This document shows, piece by piece, positions 48,351-61,351 of a stretch of DNA of 64,000 nucleotides. The stretch is from Lingula anatina (lineage: Eukaryota; Brachiopoda; Lingulata; Lingulida; Lingulidae), in the NCBI RefSeq assembly GCF_001039355.2, contig NW_019775755.1:84496-148495 (forward strand). The letters run 5' to 3'. The position numbers and the translations under genes were made by a program. Below the pieces are notes generated by a model. It made no database searches. It was not told where the DNA came from and saw nothing but the letters and a program-made list of their open reading frames with translations. The number at the start of each line of letters is the position of its first letter. The stretch's first letter is position 1.

Positions 48351-51300
48351 GAAGAGAAACAACACATTTATTAACAATCACAACAATGATGAAATTCTAC
48401 CTTAGCAACATGCTGAAGTAATTTGCAAAGAACTTGTAAAGGCGAGTTATAATCTTAAAAGTCTTCGGGCATAAAGAGTAGGAACAAGCAATTTTCTAAT
48501 ACCACTGAGATTTAAAAAGGACGTTAGTGGGTGTTAGGCTACATATTATGGAAAGATTAAAAACTCCCTCAAGCTCGACTCGCGATTTCTCAAAATACGT
48601 CAACTGCAATTCATTGGAATCTCGCTCAATACAATTATATGTTAATATTTTTGGTCGGTTTGTGTTTTCTTTTACTTAATTAATGCCTTACTACGTACAA
48701 AAATCACGGTCGAAAAAGTCAGTGGTGTAATAGAATGTTTCGTGGTTAATTCCAAGCAGGACGGTGCAGGACTAATGAGGTTACATGTGGTTATTTTCAG
48801 AAAATGAAAAGATAACCGGTGTCAAGGACTCAGGCTGTCGCGAGAAAACTAGATTGCAGTTGAAAGTTACCTTTATGGTTTGTTTTCATCACATTATGAT
48901 CTGGTTTGTAAAATATGGTCAACTAATTTATTTTACATAAAATCTATTAAAGCGAAGTTAAATGTTGAATAAATGAATACCTTTTGGTCACGTCCCAGAA
49001 AGTATTATCTATTCTGTAGTCTTAAAAAAACAGGCTGGTCGCAGAACTTCTGTGTCAATCCAAGGAATATAAATCAGCGGACCGTCACATCAGTATCTCC
49101 CTATGGCCGGGGATAGTTCATATATTTCCCTTGTTAGAGGTTATACACCAAGAACGGTCTTTGGGTGCACGGAAGACAGGTTAACTGGCTTTTCTAAGAA
49201 ATAACAGGTGGGACTGCGGAACGCTCAATATATTTCAGCATTGGCTTTTTTTTTTTTTTTTTTTGAATTTTTGCACTGCGCGCAAAAGGTATGGAGCTGT
49301 TGCAATCACACAGTGATGTAACGGAAGCAATATTTGATGCAGAATAGAGGCAAATTTCATGGGATTAATTGGATAGATGTTTAGAGATGAAAAGCTTATT
49401 TAGGTAGGGCCTACGTTTTTTATCCACCTGATGTAGGCCTAATAGTAACGATACAAGTGTTATTGATTATTAATTCTTAATATACAGTAGATGATCATAA
49501 AATGCTTTATCTCAGTCACATTTCTATTATTTTCGTTACAAGGAAGTTTGCCCTTTTGTGTACAGCGGAAAAAAGATGCACATTCGCAGTGCAACAGAAA
49601 TGACCAAGCACGAAAGACGGACAGAAAACATCAATTTAGGGGAAATCTTCCACCTTGAAAGCATGAAAACATGGTTTGATGTGTTTGCGAGAAAATTTCG
49701 GACAAAGTTCATCTAAGATTACCAGGTTCAATAGCAGCGTTTTGATCGTGAAAAAAAAAAATCCAAACAAGTCATTAAGATCGACCTATAACTTTGTTTC
49801 TCACTTCTGCGTCTTGGGTGTTTGTAATTAGTAGAGGTTTATTCTATCTATGCTATCCCGAATCAATATTAGTAATACGTTTAAAAGACAACGGTCATGA
49901 TGCGATTTGCTTGTTATCAAGAAATGCTCAGGAAAGCGTGTAGCAGAGATTATACAAGATGTCACGTAATATGCTGCAACAATTCACTGTGAAAATTTGC
50001 CGCCAAAGTCTCAATCACGCTTTGGAGAAGGTGTCACGATCTTAATGTGTCAGACAACAAGCTCTTATCCTTAATTTGAAAAATAGAAACAAAAGTTTAC
50101 CCCACGGCGATGTGCCAAAGGACCCCCTACCAAACTCACCCACGTGGATTTACCTCCCTAAAGCTTACATCTTACCTAAGCTCTATCGGATTGAAGTTTT
50201 TTCTTTTTTTTCGTGGTAGCTTTGATCCCCGAAGAATCCCTTTAAGTAAATGCGAATGACCTCCCAACTTACATTGACTTTAAATGACTTAAGACCCCAG
50301 ATATATAAAATCGAACCCCGACTTTTATGACATTTCAATGGGTTTGGCGTCTTCAAAGAAACTGACCCTGGATCCAGGGTAACTCGAATTCTTTTATTTT
50401 GCGTATCGCCTATATATTTCTCAGCCGTCAATTATTTTTGAATTAGGATAGAGAATTCTAGATTTGCGTAGAAAAGCAATTGTTTAAGTCTGTTTTGACA
50501 ACACATGCGCAACTTTTCTCTCTTCATTTTTTTCTACTCGCAACCAGAACTCATCTTCACACTCATTAACTCTTTAACTTAACATTTAGTTCCTCAAATT
50601 AACTGTACGCATTCTTATGTGCCGCATCCAAAATAATTTTTTCGGGGTCTTGATTATTACTATTATGTAAAATATTGAAATGGACAGGTATTCAACGCAG
50701 TCGACAATTTCCACTTTCCAAGTTATTTCTGCCTCCTATTGCTACCACAAATACACATTCAAAATAATAAAAAATTATGGAGACTGGGTTAGTATCAGTC
50801 ATTTAGTTTCACAAAGACAAACTGCAATCATAAATTCCGTGGCAAACGCTTACAATCCACAAAAGCCACATGTACAAAGTCGAAGAATAAGATGTAAAAC
50901 ACGCGAGCCAATACCCTAAAATAGCTTCGATTTAAAAAAAAAACACCTCACATCAAATTGAGAGCAGCCACTAGCACTAATGACTAGTCCAAAAAGCAGA
51001 ATTTATTTCACATTGCACGAAAGTTTTTGAAAGAGCACCTAACAAATTAACATCTTTACATAATGGACAATGCAATTAAGTGGTACATGTAAAAAAAAGC
51101 CCTGCTCTACACAGAAGCTCAAGTAACGAATAACCATATATTCTATCCCACTAAAAGCACGCTGTTTGAAAAAAATTTTGTACAGTACATAACGATACGG
51201 ATGTCGATCACCTTTTTTCTCTCGAGTAAAGCGTGAGATGCCAGATAGCTCAAGTGTCTTCATTTCCTCCTATGTTCGCATTGGGAGGTTACACGCGTCT

Positions 51301-52588
51301 GGAACACTGAAACTAGGCCGCAATATACATTGTGTACTGGACTGAAACAAAAGATCCTACATTTAATCTCACTCTCTGACGATTTTTAGATATTTCATGG
51401 GCAGTTTCATCTCTTCAGGAGTTAACAAAAGCACGGGAGCGGGGGTAATTAGGTTAATTAAGTGGATATTGACGTCACTGACGTTCAGCGTGATCTGATT
51501 TATTAAGTATTACCACTTGCTGCTTACTACACTGGAAATGTTACATTTGTGATTTTGTTTAATTTTAGAACATTAAAGGTCTACTACTTTCTTGCAAAAG
51601 TTCAGAATGTCTAATGTCTAAACATGACAGAATTGCACAATGCTTTGTTTTAAGAATTTGGGAATTCAGCATAATGAGTCTAAAAAGATAAATGGTTTGA
51701 TAATTTTTTTCCGAGGAAAATGACGTTCTATGGGCATTCAAAATTAAATTCATCATCAAAATCGTAAGCCCGTGGCAATATGGCATTGCACAGTAAGTTC
51801 CCGTACAGGTATTGTTCGGGGGACATGTGGTGATCCTGACAATAGTTGAACATATTGTTGGTCTATTTTCTTTCCTTTCCAACTTATGTAGTTTTAGGAA
51901 GCATAATCATAGTGAAGATATTTCAAACTTAGTTTAAGTGTAATTCACTTGCATGAATTTGAAGGAGTGTGTTTCCTTATACTGACCACGTGGGCATTGT
52001 AAATCATGGGAAGGGGGGGGGCAGAAGGGACAACGTAGGCCCTTCGCTCTTCAAGGAAGCTGCACAGAGGACGTGCAGCAAGTGCACTGAGATCGAAAGG
52101 GCTCCGTATAACCACTTTTCAGCCGACAAACCTATTTTTCCTTACCGGACCTCAAGGCTCTGTCAGAGAAATGGCACGGCAGCTGTACATGATGTATACA
52201 TACACGCCAACAGAAAATAATAAATAAATTAAAAAAATAAATAAATAAATAAAGACTAAAAAATCACTCAAAAACCGTTACGATTTCATTGCACAGCACC
52301 TGCGTCAAATGTTAACTCTATCATAAGGTCTTAATAGAAAGGATATGCTCTGTTTACATAATTTGCCTCTAACCACAAACTTCTCTGATCCAGTTCACTC
52401 CTTAACCACATACTCCTGCACTGGCTGTAGTTATAGGGTACTGAAGTGAGTACACTGCAATAGTAGATGCGCTTTTAAAGAAGTGCAGGGCATTAAATAG
52501 AGTACAAGAAAAAACATGATGGGAAATATGATACCTTTGGTATCGAGTTATACTGCACTTAAAAACACTTGACTTTCTTTGTCATTAT

Positions 52589-52594
52589 TTTTAT
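52589..52594 (-). terminator. Candidate polyA signal of NOC3L
   Basis: AATAAA on the minus strand about 315 nt downstream of the NOC3L stop codon; the stretch between is AT-rich and unspliced in appearance. Confidence 0.4.
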
Positions 52595-52906
52595 TAGGTG
52601 TTATAAACATATTTCTCAGTTTGGCCCTCAGAAATACCTTTTGTCTATCAATCAAGTCTCATGACTGAGTGTTTTTAGTAGGGTATCATGGTCTAATTTC
52701 ACTTATACAAAATACTCTCTATTTCATATTTTTCAAGAAAGAATAAGAGTAAAATATAGCCGTCTATCATTTCTTCAATGTATATCTTTACTAGAGCAAT
52801 TTCACTGCTGTAGCACTGACAGTTATTGATGAAACTTATTATTAAAAATGTATATCAAAGCCTCTTGTACAGAATTTGCAAGCTGCATTTATAAGGTGAT
52901 TCCTTT

Positions 52907-53068
52907 TCACCTAATTTTCTTAGAACATTTTAATTGTTGCTTTTTAGTTCTCTTCTTATTTCCAGAATAAAAGTCTGTTGTCATGGAAATATTCCCCAGA
53001 GAACTGTTCTCCAACAGACTGCTGGCATCCTGTGTGATACTGTCTTGCACAAATTCATCATATGGCAC
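52907..53068 (-). CDS. NOC3L: NOC3L last coding exon
   Basis: The acceptor is TTGTTTCCAG; the frame runs [11 protein letters not shown]... and ends in a Lys/Arg/Gln-rich tail with TGA at 52907-52909. The tail lacks an obvious match to the vertebrate terminus but is in phase with the preceding exon and has a typical nucleolar basic character. Confidence 0.82.
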   Translation of the reverse strand: MPYDEFVQDSITQDASSLLENSSLGNISMTTDFYSGNKKRTKKQQLKCSKKIR

Positions 53069-56000
53069 CTGGAAACAAATATGGTAAAATACAGACATAT
53101 ATTACAGAAACATGAGTAATCTTTAATTTTTTTCCAATGCACAACAACTACATGGTTGAGCCCACACGACTTCTCTCCACTAACTAAATCATATATACAT
53201 CTATGTAACGGGCATTCAATACTACAAGATCTCACCCAGACTCTCAATCTCTTGCATCGCAAACAAAAAATTGAAAGAAGACTAGTTGCTTTAAGTGCAA
53301 TCATATTACACGAGCAGTGATTAAGTCTGTGTGATCTCTGGTCACGGTGGGGTCTGATCTGGTGGTGTTATCAGTACTGGAGCAGTAGCCCCATGTGAAG
53401 GAACATGTTATAGGAGGAGATTAATGTGTATGGGAGGCATTATAATCCTGCTTTGGAGTGGAAAAAGAATGAAGTCAGTCAAAGTGAAAGACATTTCATG
53501 GCTCCCACATGAGGCCAGTCAGGCATGCTGGGATTAGTGCTATCACATGCACAGTGTACTCCCACGGCTTGACGTGACAAACTGCACAGTCTTTTATGGA
53601 ACTGTCAGCATCCTCATCAATTCCTTTCATGCGTGTAACTGTACTATACACAAAAAGGACTGGAGTACATATGGGAATAAACGAAAATGCTATTTGGGTG
53701 TTTTGGTATAATAATTTTCATTTTCACTAGACAATTTCAATTAACATCTCCCCTGAAGGAAAAACAAAATAAAACAAAAAGGACCTTGAGTTAACATCAG
53801 CAAAGGCTGACATGTGCCACAATGATTTCCCTGTCCATTACATTAGGAAAAGGAAAGTCCCTGTACCTTCAATAAAACATAACCACAATAATGTCCAGAC
53901 ATTATTTGTGATTTATCTGGTGAGTAATTATATAAAAAGCTTATTGGACTTAGTTGAATATATGCTCGTAGTTGTTGTGAATCCATCATCTCAGAACTCA
54001 CTATTACTGACCTGTACTCTCTTGGTTTTGGGGGCTTCCTTTGGTAGGTCTGGGATGAATTTCATAAGACCTGCATCGTACGCATTGTACAGCTCTTCTG
54101 GACTCCTTAAAGTGAAATTTTAAATCAAACTTATTACTTAGCTGTTTCATCAAAAACCCAATGAGAAGGCACAAAAATGTATTAAAGTATGTCCCATTTC
54201 AATCACAAAAAAAAGCAAATTTCACATCATGTCAGCATTGTGTAAGATATCCTCAAGATCCTACTAAAAGAAAAGACAACTGATAAATTAAAGCAAACAA
54301 GGCAGCAAAGCTGTCAAATGTACAGACAAAAAACAGGAAATAACTATNCATCTGTGTCTGTACATAATAAAAAGTCTATCACAACCTAAAATTTAATCTA
54401 TTTTGGCTTAAAATATGTGGGAGAAGTTTGTAAAAGCTTTTTGCATGCACACAAAGGTTTGTTCAGATTTATGTTCTTACAGTATCACTATTCAAACTAG
54501 AAACAGCAACTGACAGTGCAGCAATTGCTAACATTAAAACGTGACCTACAACATGAATGTACCACTTCATATAAACTTAACATAAATTTCAAGTAGAGGA
54601 TTTAACATCTGTAGTACAGCACATACAAGATGCTACAGTCAAGCAGAAGTATGACAGTCACATAAGTTTTTTCAAGTTATTCATCCAAGTTTAAGTCAGA
54701 TACATGTATAATAATAAGTGCAATTTAATATAATGAATACAAAATGATACTAAAACAGGGGCAGATCCAGAGACATTTTCTGACAGTCTTCCAAATTATC
54801 TTTGATCCATCCTCCATTTTTTGAAAGTCTTCCAACAGAAAAAATTAGTTACCCATCATGGCGACCTTGAAAAATCTGACTGTCTTCCGGAAGACCCAGA
54901 AGAGGGCCTCAATTGTAAGAAATAAAGTCACCTATGCTCAGATGAGTAAAATATGCAACTTTTCACAGAAATTGCTGACATCTAACTTGCCTTAATATTA
55001 CAAAGATTGTTGGTGAAGGCAGTTGTTAAATAGAAACCAATTCCAAGAACATATACACATTTGATAAACTGCTCAAAACATGCCTCAATTTTGCAGAACA
55101 CTGTGTCAAAAGAAGGTAATTTTCTTTTTTAGATACACATTTACTCCACAAATGTTTTAATCTCAGCAGAGCACTTGACTAAATGTGGTGGCCTTTGGCA
55201 AGACCTTATCCTTTAGTAAAGTATTTTCCTGGAGCTGACATGGGCAACTAGCTGAAAATGTGGTTTATATGAAAACCACACAGTTTGCCTACAACTCTCT
55301 AACAATATTTGAAGCTTATTTTTAACAATTAATGAAAGCTGAAAAGTCATGGATTTTATTAAAGCTTGGGTTATGTTTTATGGCATGTATTTTATAGTAA
55401 AACACATATTTGAACATATTTAACGGGAAATACACATTTAAACCAAAGTAACCCCCATTTTAACTACGTATTCTGGTGGTACAAAAATCATGTCAATGTG
55501 ACACTAAAAAACACATTGAAACTACAAAATGAAATACGTATAACATGTAAATTGGCAATATAATTTTCCAATTTCATAGTTAATATGAGCAATGTCAGTA
55601 TATAGTAACACCAAATTAAAAGACAATCTTACAGATTCTTTGGAACTTGCTCAATAAAAATGCTTACAAAGAGAAAAAGAGAAAAAATTCATTAAACTAT
55701 GATATAATATAACTTACAGTTTTGTCATCTCAAGTGGAAGCTGACCATTTCCTGAGGAAGGGGCTCCGTGGCAGATGTGATTGCCATATTTCCTCACCAC
55801 TGGGTGATAGTGTCTCTAAATGAATATAAATCAATTAAAATTTTATAACAATTTTACAATTTATAATTTCTTAAATATTCCATCTCAATCTTATAAACTT
55901 GAGCTATAAACTTGTCACCTGCCTGTTCAGTAAGTTCCCAATGTGCCAGAGATGTTGAGAATGCATTACTCTCATACTGATACAAAGTAGGAATAGTTGA

Positions 56001-59000
56001 TTACAGAAATGCATTTGTTTGATTCATTTTGAAGCACTTTGTTTATTTTCAGTGATAATGTTAATTCAGAGAAAAATATTTGACCATTACAAAGTAAACT
56101 CCAGGCTTCTACTGTACACATTTTCCACATGAGCCACATGTGTCATGTTGTCCAAGCACTGAGTGGCAACTACATATATATAACTATACATATCATTTCC
56201 CCCTTTTAGACCCCATTCCCATGACTAGATTGATCTAGCAGGATTGACCCATCTCCGAGGGGTCACTTGCTAAACTGCATTCAGCTTAAGAGGCTCTGAT
56301 GTCTGGAATGCCTACTGAAGCTGCTTAAGGATAGTTAATTACCCCCTAACAGTTTCAGTAGGCATGCCAGACATCTAAACCACTTTAGCTGAATGTACTT
56401 TAGCGAGAAACCCCTCGGGGATGGGTTGATCCTGCTAGATTGACCCAGGTATGGGAACAGAGTCTAATTGCACTCAAGCCACTTGAGTAGGCCTTGGTGT
56501 GAACATTAAGAAGCTTATCTCTTTCATTATCATTGGAGAAAGAAGAGAAAATATTACTCTTTTTTTTAGTTTGAATCTCCAAAAGGTCTAACATGCAGTT
56601 GGTTGTACTTGGTATCTTCTACCAAAGTTTGCAGTTAAGAAAAAGAACCGGTCTGTATACTGCAAGAGACCCGAGTAAAATCCATCCAATAACAAACTGT
56701 TTGTGGCCAAAAAGGCAATGCTGGCAGTTAGTATTTATACATGAAAAATCAGTTCAAGGCAGTAAATCAATGATCGAAATCACTTATTTGCAGTTCTAAG
56801 TCACAAATCGAAATTATCATTTATGACGGCAGGGCCTGATGTGTGTAAAAGTTGATTTCTGATGGGAGAATTCACCTCAAACTGATAGTACAAATTGACA
56901 TCTCCACTGTTATTATTCTCACAGGCATTTTGAAGTCCAACAATCCCGCACATTTTTGGACCACAAGGATTTTTTTCAAAGCAAATACATATTCATCAAA
57001 TACTTTTAATACCTCCAATGTACCCCCGATGTATTTTGCTGCTTTGCAGAAAGCCATAATTATAGCCATCACCTGGAGCAATCACTACAATTACACTGCA
57101 CACTAAATGAAGTATATCACAGAGCAGAAGTAACTCAATATCAATAATTTGTGATAGCTGAATTACTCCAGGGAGTATAGTCCATTACCATTGGAAGTAC
57201 GGCTTAACATTGCTTTCGAATATATCAGCTTTGACAAATTTACCAGGCAAACATTGCACAGAAAGTCGCCAAGCTCAATGCTTGAATTTAATGGAAAGAA
57301 GACAAACCAACCCCTACCAACATTGCTCAAGGGCTATTCCACAGTATTCAATGACTTCAGTAACAGCTTTCACTTCCATAATCTTTACATTCCCACTATT
57401 TTGTCAAAGAGAATTCTGTTGGAACATGATTTCTTATTTTTGTTTTTCATTATATATGAATGAGAAATGAGAACATTTTGGTGGTAGGAGTATTACAAAG
57501 GAATGAACCCAAATCTTTTGAACCCTTTATCTGTGATGAACTGATCGTAATGCAGGAATTTTAAAAAGTCTTAAATCTCACTCATTTAACATTAGCTGTA
57601 TATTTCATAATTTATCTATCTGTGTGATTATTTGATATAAGTACATTTTACAAAAACTAACACCTAATGAAATATTCTATATGGAATGTGAACTAGGTTT
57701 ATAATTTTTACAATTACAGATAACCACATAAGACTCTTTGTTTACTATATAAACTTACTCTGAGAGTGTGCAGTTCATACAGTGCAGTGGCATGGGCATT
57801 GCAGTGCTCAGGATCAGCCAGCTCAGGGAAGAAAGTACCACTCCCAAGGGTTTCTGCATCAAACAGCAAGTCTGACTTGGGAAAGCTCTGCATAAATGTT
57901 AAATACAATATTGTTAAATAGATAAAGGACAACAAATGTATCCAAGTATGTAATGCGAACTGAAGAACAAGTCAACATTGTTACTCAAGCATTTGGCTAG
58001 AATATATAATTGAATATGTACTTTACATATGAAAGCAGTGCAAAACTAGGAAACTAATTATATGCTGACAAAATGTGTAGCAAACAAGTCCTAATAATAA
58101 TGATGTTGTTGTTGATGATGATGATGATCACAATAATTAAAAAAAAATTAAAAAAATTGCAAAACTTTTGATGAAAACAATCTGATCAGGCCAATCTTTT
58201 GACTTGACCTGTACTTCAGCCAGACAGATGACTTCAATGTGTTTGAAGCCAATTATGCAGCAGCTGTATCTTTAAGTCATCATGGTATCTAGGGGTTCAG
58301 AACCTGGGCCACACCACCTCCTGGGTATGTACCACCAGCTGGATTTTATGTATATCAAAGAAAGAATAACACATACAAGTTGCTAAAAATGAGCTATAAA
58401 GAGCTTTCAATTTTGGCATGATGACTAGCACATCCAAAGAATTAAGTCACCTATTATACTAACCACAAACTCAGGCAGCAGATGTGAAACACCAATGTAC
58501 AGACTCATTTGAAGGCTTATTTTATTTCATTTTCGAACCTAAGATTGTAATATAATTTCTGTTTTATATATATTCCATTACATATATGCATTGGCCTGGT
58601 AAACCTTTATTATTATTATTTCCAGTAACACATACAAACCACTTCTACTAGTTTCTTATACAACTAAAATAAAGACAGCATTGCAAGTCATAAACCAAGT
58701 TACTCTCTTGTTCAGCAGAAAGACAGCTTTAAAACTTCTTCAATTTTTTGGTCATAAATTGATAAAGTACACAGTCTGTATATAAAAAGTTTACATTTTA
58801 ATATATACACACACATACAGTCTACCTGTACATAAAAAGTTAACATTTTTAACTTGTAATTGCTGCTGCTCTGGAAAATGCACTGGTTGACCCCTAACTC
58901 AGCTGAATGGACTCCCAGGTGTAACAATACAAATGCATAGATCTTTAAAGTTAATGAAAATGGGCACAATCAGGTTTAAAAATCAGTCTTCCCATTAAGT

Positions 59001-59350
59001 CCACTATGTTCCTAAACCAGAGTTGTAACATGTACATGAGCAGTTTATCAGTCAATTAAACAAAACCTCCACATGTGCGTTGATTGACAAATAGGGCTGC
59101 AGTGAAGAAAAACTGAAGCCAAACTACATCCAAAATCTGTGGCACCTCATTTTTTTTTTCTTGGTATCAATCACAGCAGTAACTGGTCTGCCATGTGCTG
59201 CCTCTACAAATCAACAAAAGAGTTATTGTAAGCACTTACATGAACCAACTGGCGCAGGGTTGATAGGAGGCCCAGGGCTTCAGGATGCAGCAACTGCAGG
59301 GTGAGGGTGCTGAGTCGTTTGATGAATGCCAAAGCCCTTGGCACAGACAC
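52907..59350 (-). CDS. NOC3L: NOC3L-type nucleolar complex protein 3, C-terminal five coding exons (5' part missing)
   Basis: Exons 59240-59350, 57759-57887, 55718-55815, 54012-54105 and 52907-53068 join in matching phases (0, 0, 2, 0) to give 197 residues ending in TGA. The frame reads [17 protein letters not shown], then [48 protein letters not shown] and [12 protein letters not shown]. This closely follows the end of metazoan NOC3L (family features recalled: the HCNAxxTALxELHxLRRHYHP block). NOC3/Noc3p acts in the nucleolus in 60S pre-ribosome maturation and transport with NOC2, and also in pre-replication complex formation. The tail is Lys-rich (NKKRTKKQ), as expected for a nucleolar protein. 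Upstream exons should lie beyond 59351, in the gap at 59563-59828 or outside the window; I found none up to 64000. Confidence 0.9.
54012..54105 (-). CDS. NOC3L: NOC3L exon ([10 protein letters not shown] segment)
   Basis: The acceptor is CACTTTAAG and the donor GTACAG|GTCAGT; 94 nt, entering at phase 2 (completing a Leu codon) and leaving at phase 0. It encodes [20 protein letters not shown] then [11 protein letters not shown], corresponding to the family's ATELFEAY-type segment with N-P-x-V changed to a Pro/Lys-rich run. Confidence 0.88.
54756..54915. mobile_element. Second copy of the CAGGGGCGG-end element, degraded right end
   Basis: It aligns with 18702-18868 (CTGACAGTCTTCCAAATTAT, GGAAGACCCAGAAG and others). 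The left end is CAGGGGCAGATCCAG; the right TIR has decayed to GCCTCAATTG. It lies in a NOC3L intron. Confidence 0.7.
55718..55815 (-). CDS. NOC3L: NOC3L exon (RHYHPVV segment)
   Basis: The acceptor is TTCATTTAG and the donor AAAACT|GTAAGT; 98 nt, ending in phase 2. It encodes [20 protein letters not shown] and onward, directly continuing the LHTLR of the previous exon as in known NOC3L proteins. Confidence 0.92.
56206..56467. mobile_element. ~260-bp foldback element in a NOC3L intron
   Basis: The left arm (AGACCCCATTCCCATGACTA, GATCTAGCAGGATTGACCC, CCGAGGGGT, CATTCAGCT) is inverted at the right (GGGTTGATCCTGCTAGATTG and others). The centre pairs again through GGCATGCC / GGAATGCC and CAGTAGGC motifs. 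Confidence 0.75.
57759..57887 (-). CDS. NOC3L: NOC3L exon ([19 protein letters not shown] block)
   Basis: The acceptor is TTTATGCAG and the donor CTCAGA|GTAAGT; 43 codons. It holds the signature [20 protein letters not shown]. Flanking phases are 0 on both sides. Confidence 0.93.
58101..58130. repeat. (GTT)n(GAT)n short tandem repeat
   Basis: Short run of GTTGTT followed by GATGATGATGAT in a NOC3L intron. Confidence 0.8.
59240..59350 (-). CDS. NOC3L: NOC3L exon (AFIKRL segment)
   Basis: The acceptor is TTGTTTCTAG and the donor TTCAT|GTAAGT; 37 complete codons, phase 0 on both sides. It encodes [20 protein letters not shown] then [17 protein letters not shown], matching the helical region preceding the most conserved block of NOC3L. 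Confidence 0.88.
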
Positions 59351-59562
59351 CTAGAAACAAGGGTGGAGAGGAATCAGTTAAAAAAGAAAAATGGATATAG
59401 GTTTACAGCAATCTAAATTCATACATTGTAATACCTAGTAAGAGAGTATTACATTGAAGTAATAACAACAAATACTGTTGAAAGTCTATTTGTTACTTGT
59501 TACATAAATTTATTACATTTTCATTCTAAAACTTTCTTTTTTTGGGGGGGGGGGGGGGGGGG

Positions 59563-59828
59563 NNNNNNNNNNNNNNNNNNNNNNNNNNNNNNNNNNNNNN
59601 NNNNNNNNNNNNNNNNNNNNNNNNNNNNNNNNNNNNNNNNNNNNNNNNNNNNNNNNNNNNNNNNNNNNNNNNNNNNNNNNNNNNNNNNNNNNNNNNNNNN
59701 NNNNNNNNNNNNNNNNNNNNNNNNNNNNNNNNNNNNNNNNNNNNNNNNNNNNNNNNNNNNNNNNNNNNNNNNNNNNNNNNNNNNNNNNNNNNNNNNNNNN
59801 NNNNNNNNNNNNNNNNNNNNNNNNNNNN
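59563..59828. other. Assembly gap (N run)
   Basis: 266 Ns preceded by about 20 G residues. It lies just upstream (in gene direction) of the NOC3L exon at 59240-59350 and may hide the preceding exon. Confidence 0.98.
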
Positions 59829-61273
59829 AACAACGTGTTGTTCAGTTTGTTTGTTTGTTTGTATACAAAATATCTCAAAATGTTCTTCACAAATTTTATT
59901 AAAATTTTGAGGACAGACAGTAATCTGAAAAAGCTCAGCACTGCAAGATTTTTGTGATGATCCAGCTCCATGCATGCCCACATACAAGGATTTGAAATAA
60001 TAAGCAAACAAATAAATAAATGCAAATCTTGACTTGTCACAATCTTGATTCCAAAGGGTCACAACTCCTTACTATATAGTCCCAGTATAGAAACCATATT
60101 ACTACTGAATGCTAATTGGAAATCATATATGGCCTTTAAATGGTATTGACCTTGGGTGATCCAGAAAGATCAAATATGAGTATATGAGATGTAAATGGCT
60201 TGTACCTCAGGAATGGTGCCAGGTACTGACTACTGGTTAATACTGAACAGTAATAGGAAGTCATATGTGAGCTCTCATTGCCATTCAGAAGCTTGGATAA
60301 TCTGGGAAGATTATTATTATTTATCAAGGCTCTCAAAAGTGTCACATATCAATAGAATTTCAGTTATCTTAAAACCAAAAAATGTCAACCTACCAGTGAC
60401 AAATTCCCATATTTTTTCATTAAATAATAAAAAAAATTAAGATGATAAAGTACCACATAACATATACGCTATCACCTCTACAGTCATATAATTTTTTTTG
60501 CAAGGTTTCTAACACACACACATATACATGTACAACTCCATGTATCACTTTGATTAAAAAGAATACTAGCTGGCCTTCAAAGGGGTTCCTCTATATTACC
60601 CAATTTCACATCTCACTACAATATATCATCATAATATAGATGCACAGGTGGTTTTCATGGAAACACTAATGTTATGTTTTAGTTATGTCAGTACCAGATT
60701 GATTAAAATACCAGCTTTGTATATAGTTGAGTCTATTTATGTGCATCAAATGGCACATGTGGAATGTTAACCCAGTTTCTCTCCTTTGTTATGTTCACAC
60801 ACAATGTTGCCAGACAAACTCTACGAGAAGTAAAAAAAATCCCCAAGGTCACTGAATAAGGAACTAAAGCCTGCCCACTATCTACCAGGGAAGCTTGAAA
60901 CAAACTATGTATACAGAAAAAAAAACTATGGATTTAAAAAAAAGTTTTTCAAAATTCACAGATTTAAAGGTATCCTACAATCCTTTTTCAAAACATTTGA
61001 TAAATAACAGCAATATGAAGATACAAAATATACAGTTCGATTTCACTTGATCATACAATATGCTGCACATACAATGACCTAATTAATTGCCATAGCTAGG
61101 TGCCTGCAAACAGTCAACTAAACACCAGGTTCTTTACTGAATTTTACTTATTAAATCTCCTCTGGAGTTACAGCATCTGGAATTATGAAATTTTTACGTA
61201 AGCTTAATTCAAATAATTAATGTGGTTTTGTATCTGGGAAAAAAAATATTCGTACTGTATCATGCAATACATA

Positions 61274-61351
61274 GATGATAATGATATTCCTGGGATGTTA
61301 GTTCTCTCTGTAGATTTTGAAAAGGCTTTTGACACTTTGTCATGGAAATTC
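61274..61351 (+). mobile_element. LINE reverse-transcriptase fragment
   Basis: The + frame reads DDNDIPGMLVLSVDFEKAFD then TLSWKF, the conserved RT segment with the first catalytic Asp in V-D-F-E-K-A-F-D. Just upstream, in another frame, GKNIR-like residues precede it, so at least one frameshift and a stop are present. It is a decayed remnant with no intact ORF. The DFEKAFD form resembles L1/Tx1-like RTs, but the clade is uncertain. Confidence 0.75.

Larger units (their letters stand above)
45330..52580. other. Intergenic stretch before the 3' end of NOC3L
   Basis: No gene is supported on either strand; the short open frames have no domain or splice context. It contains the element at 45669-45969 and AAT repeats near 45995-46029 and 48284-48326. 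T-runs occur near 49247. Confidence 0.5.

Noticed and set aside
59513-60062. Long frames of unknown residues ending in poly-Pro or poly-Gly
   Set aside because: They run through the N gap at 59563-59828 and the flanking poly-G.
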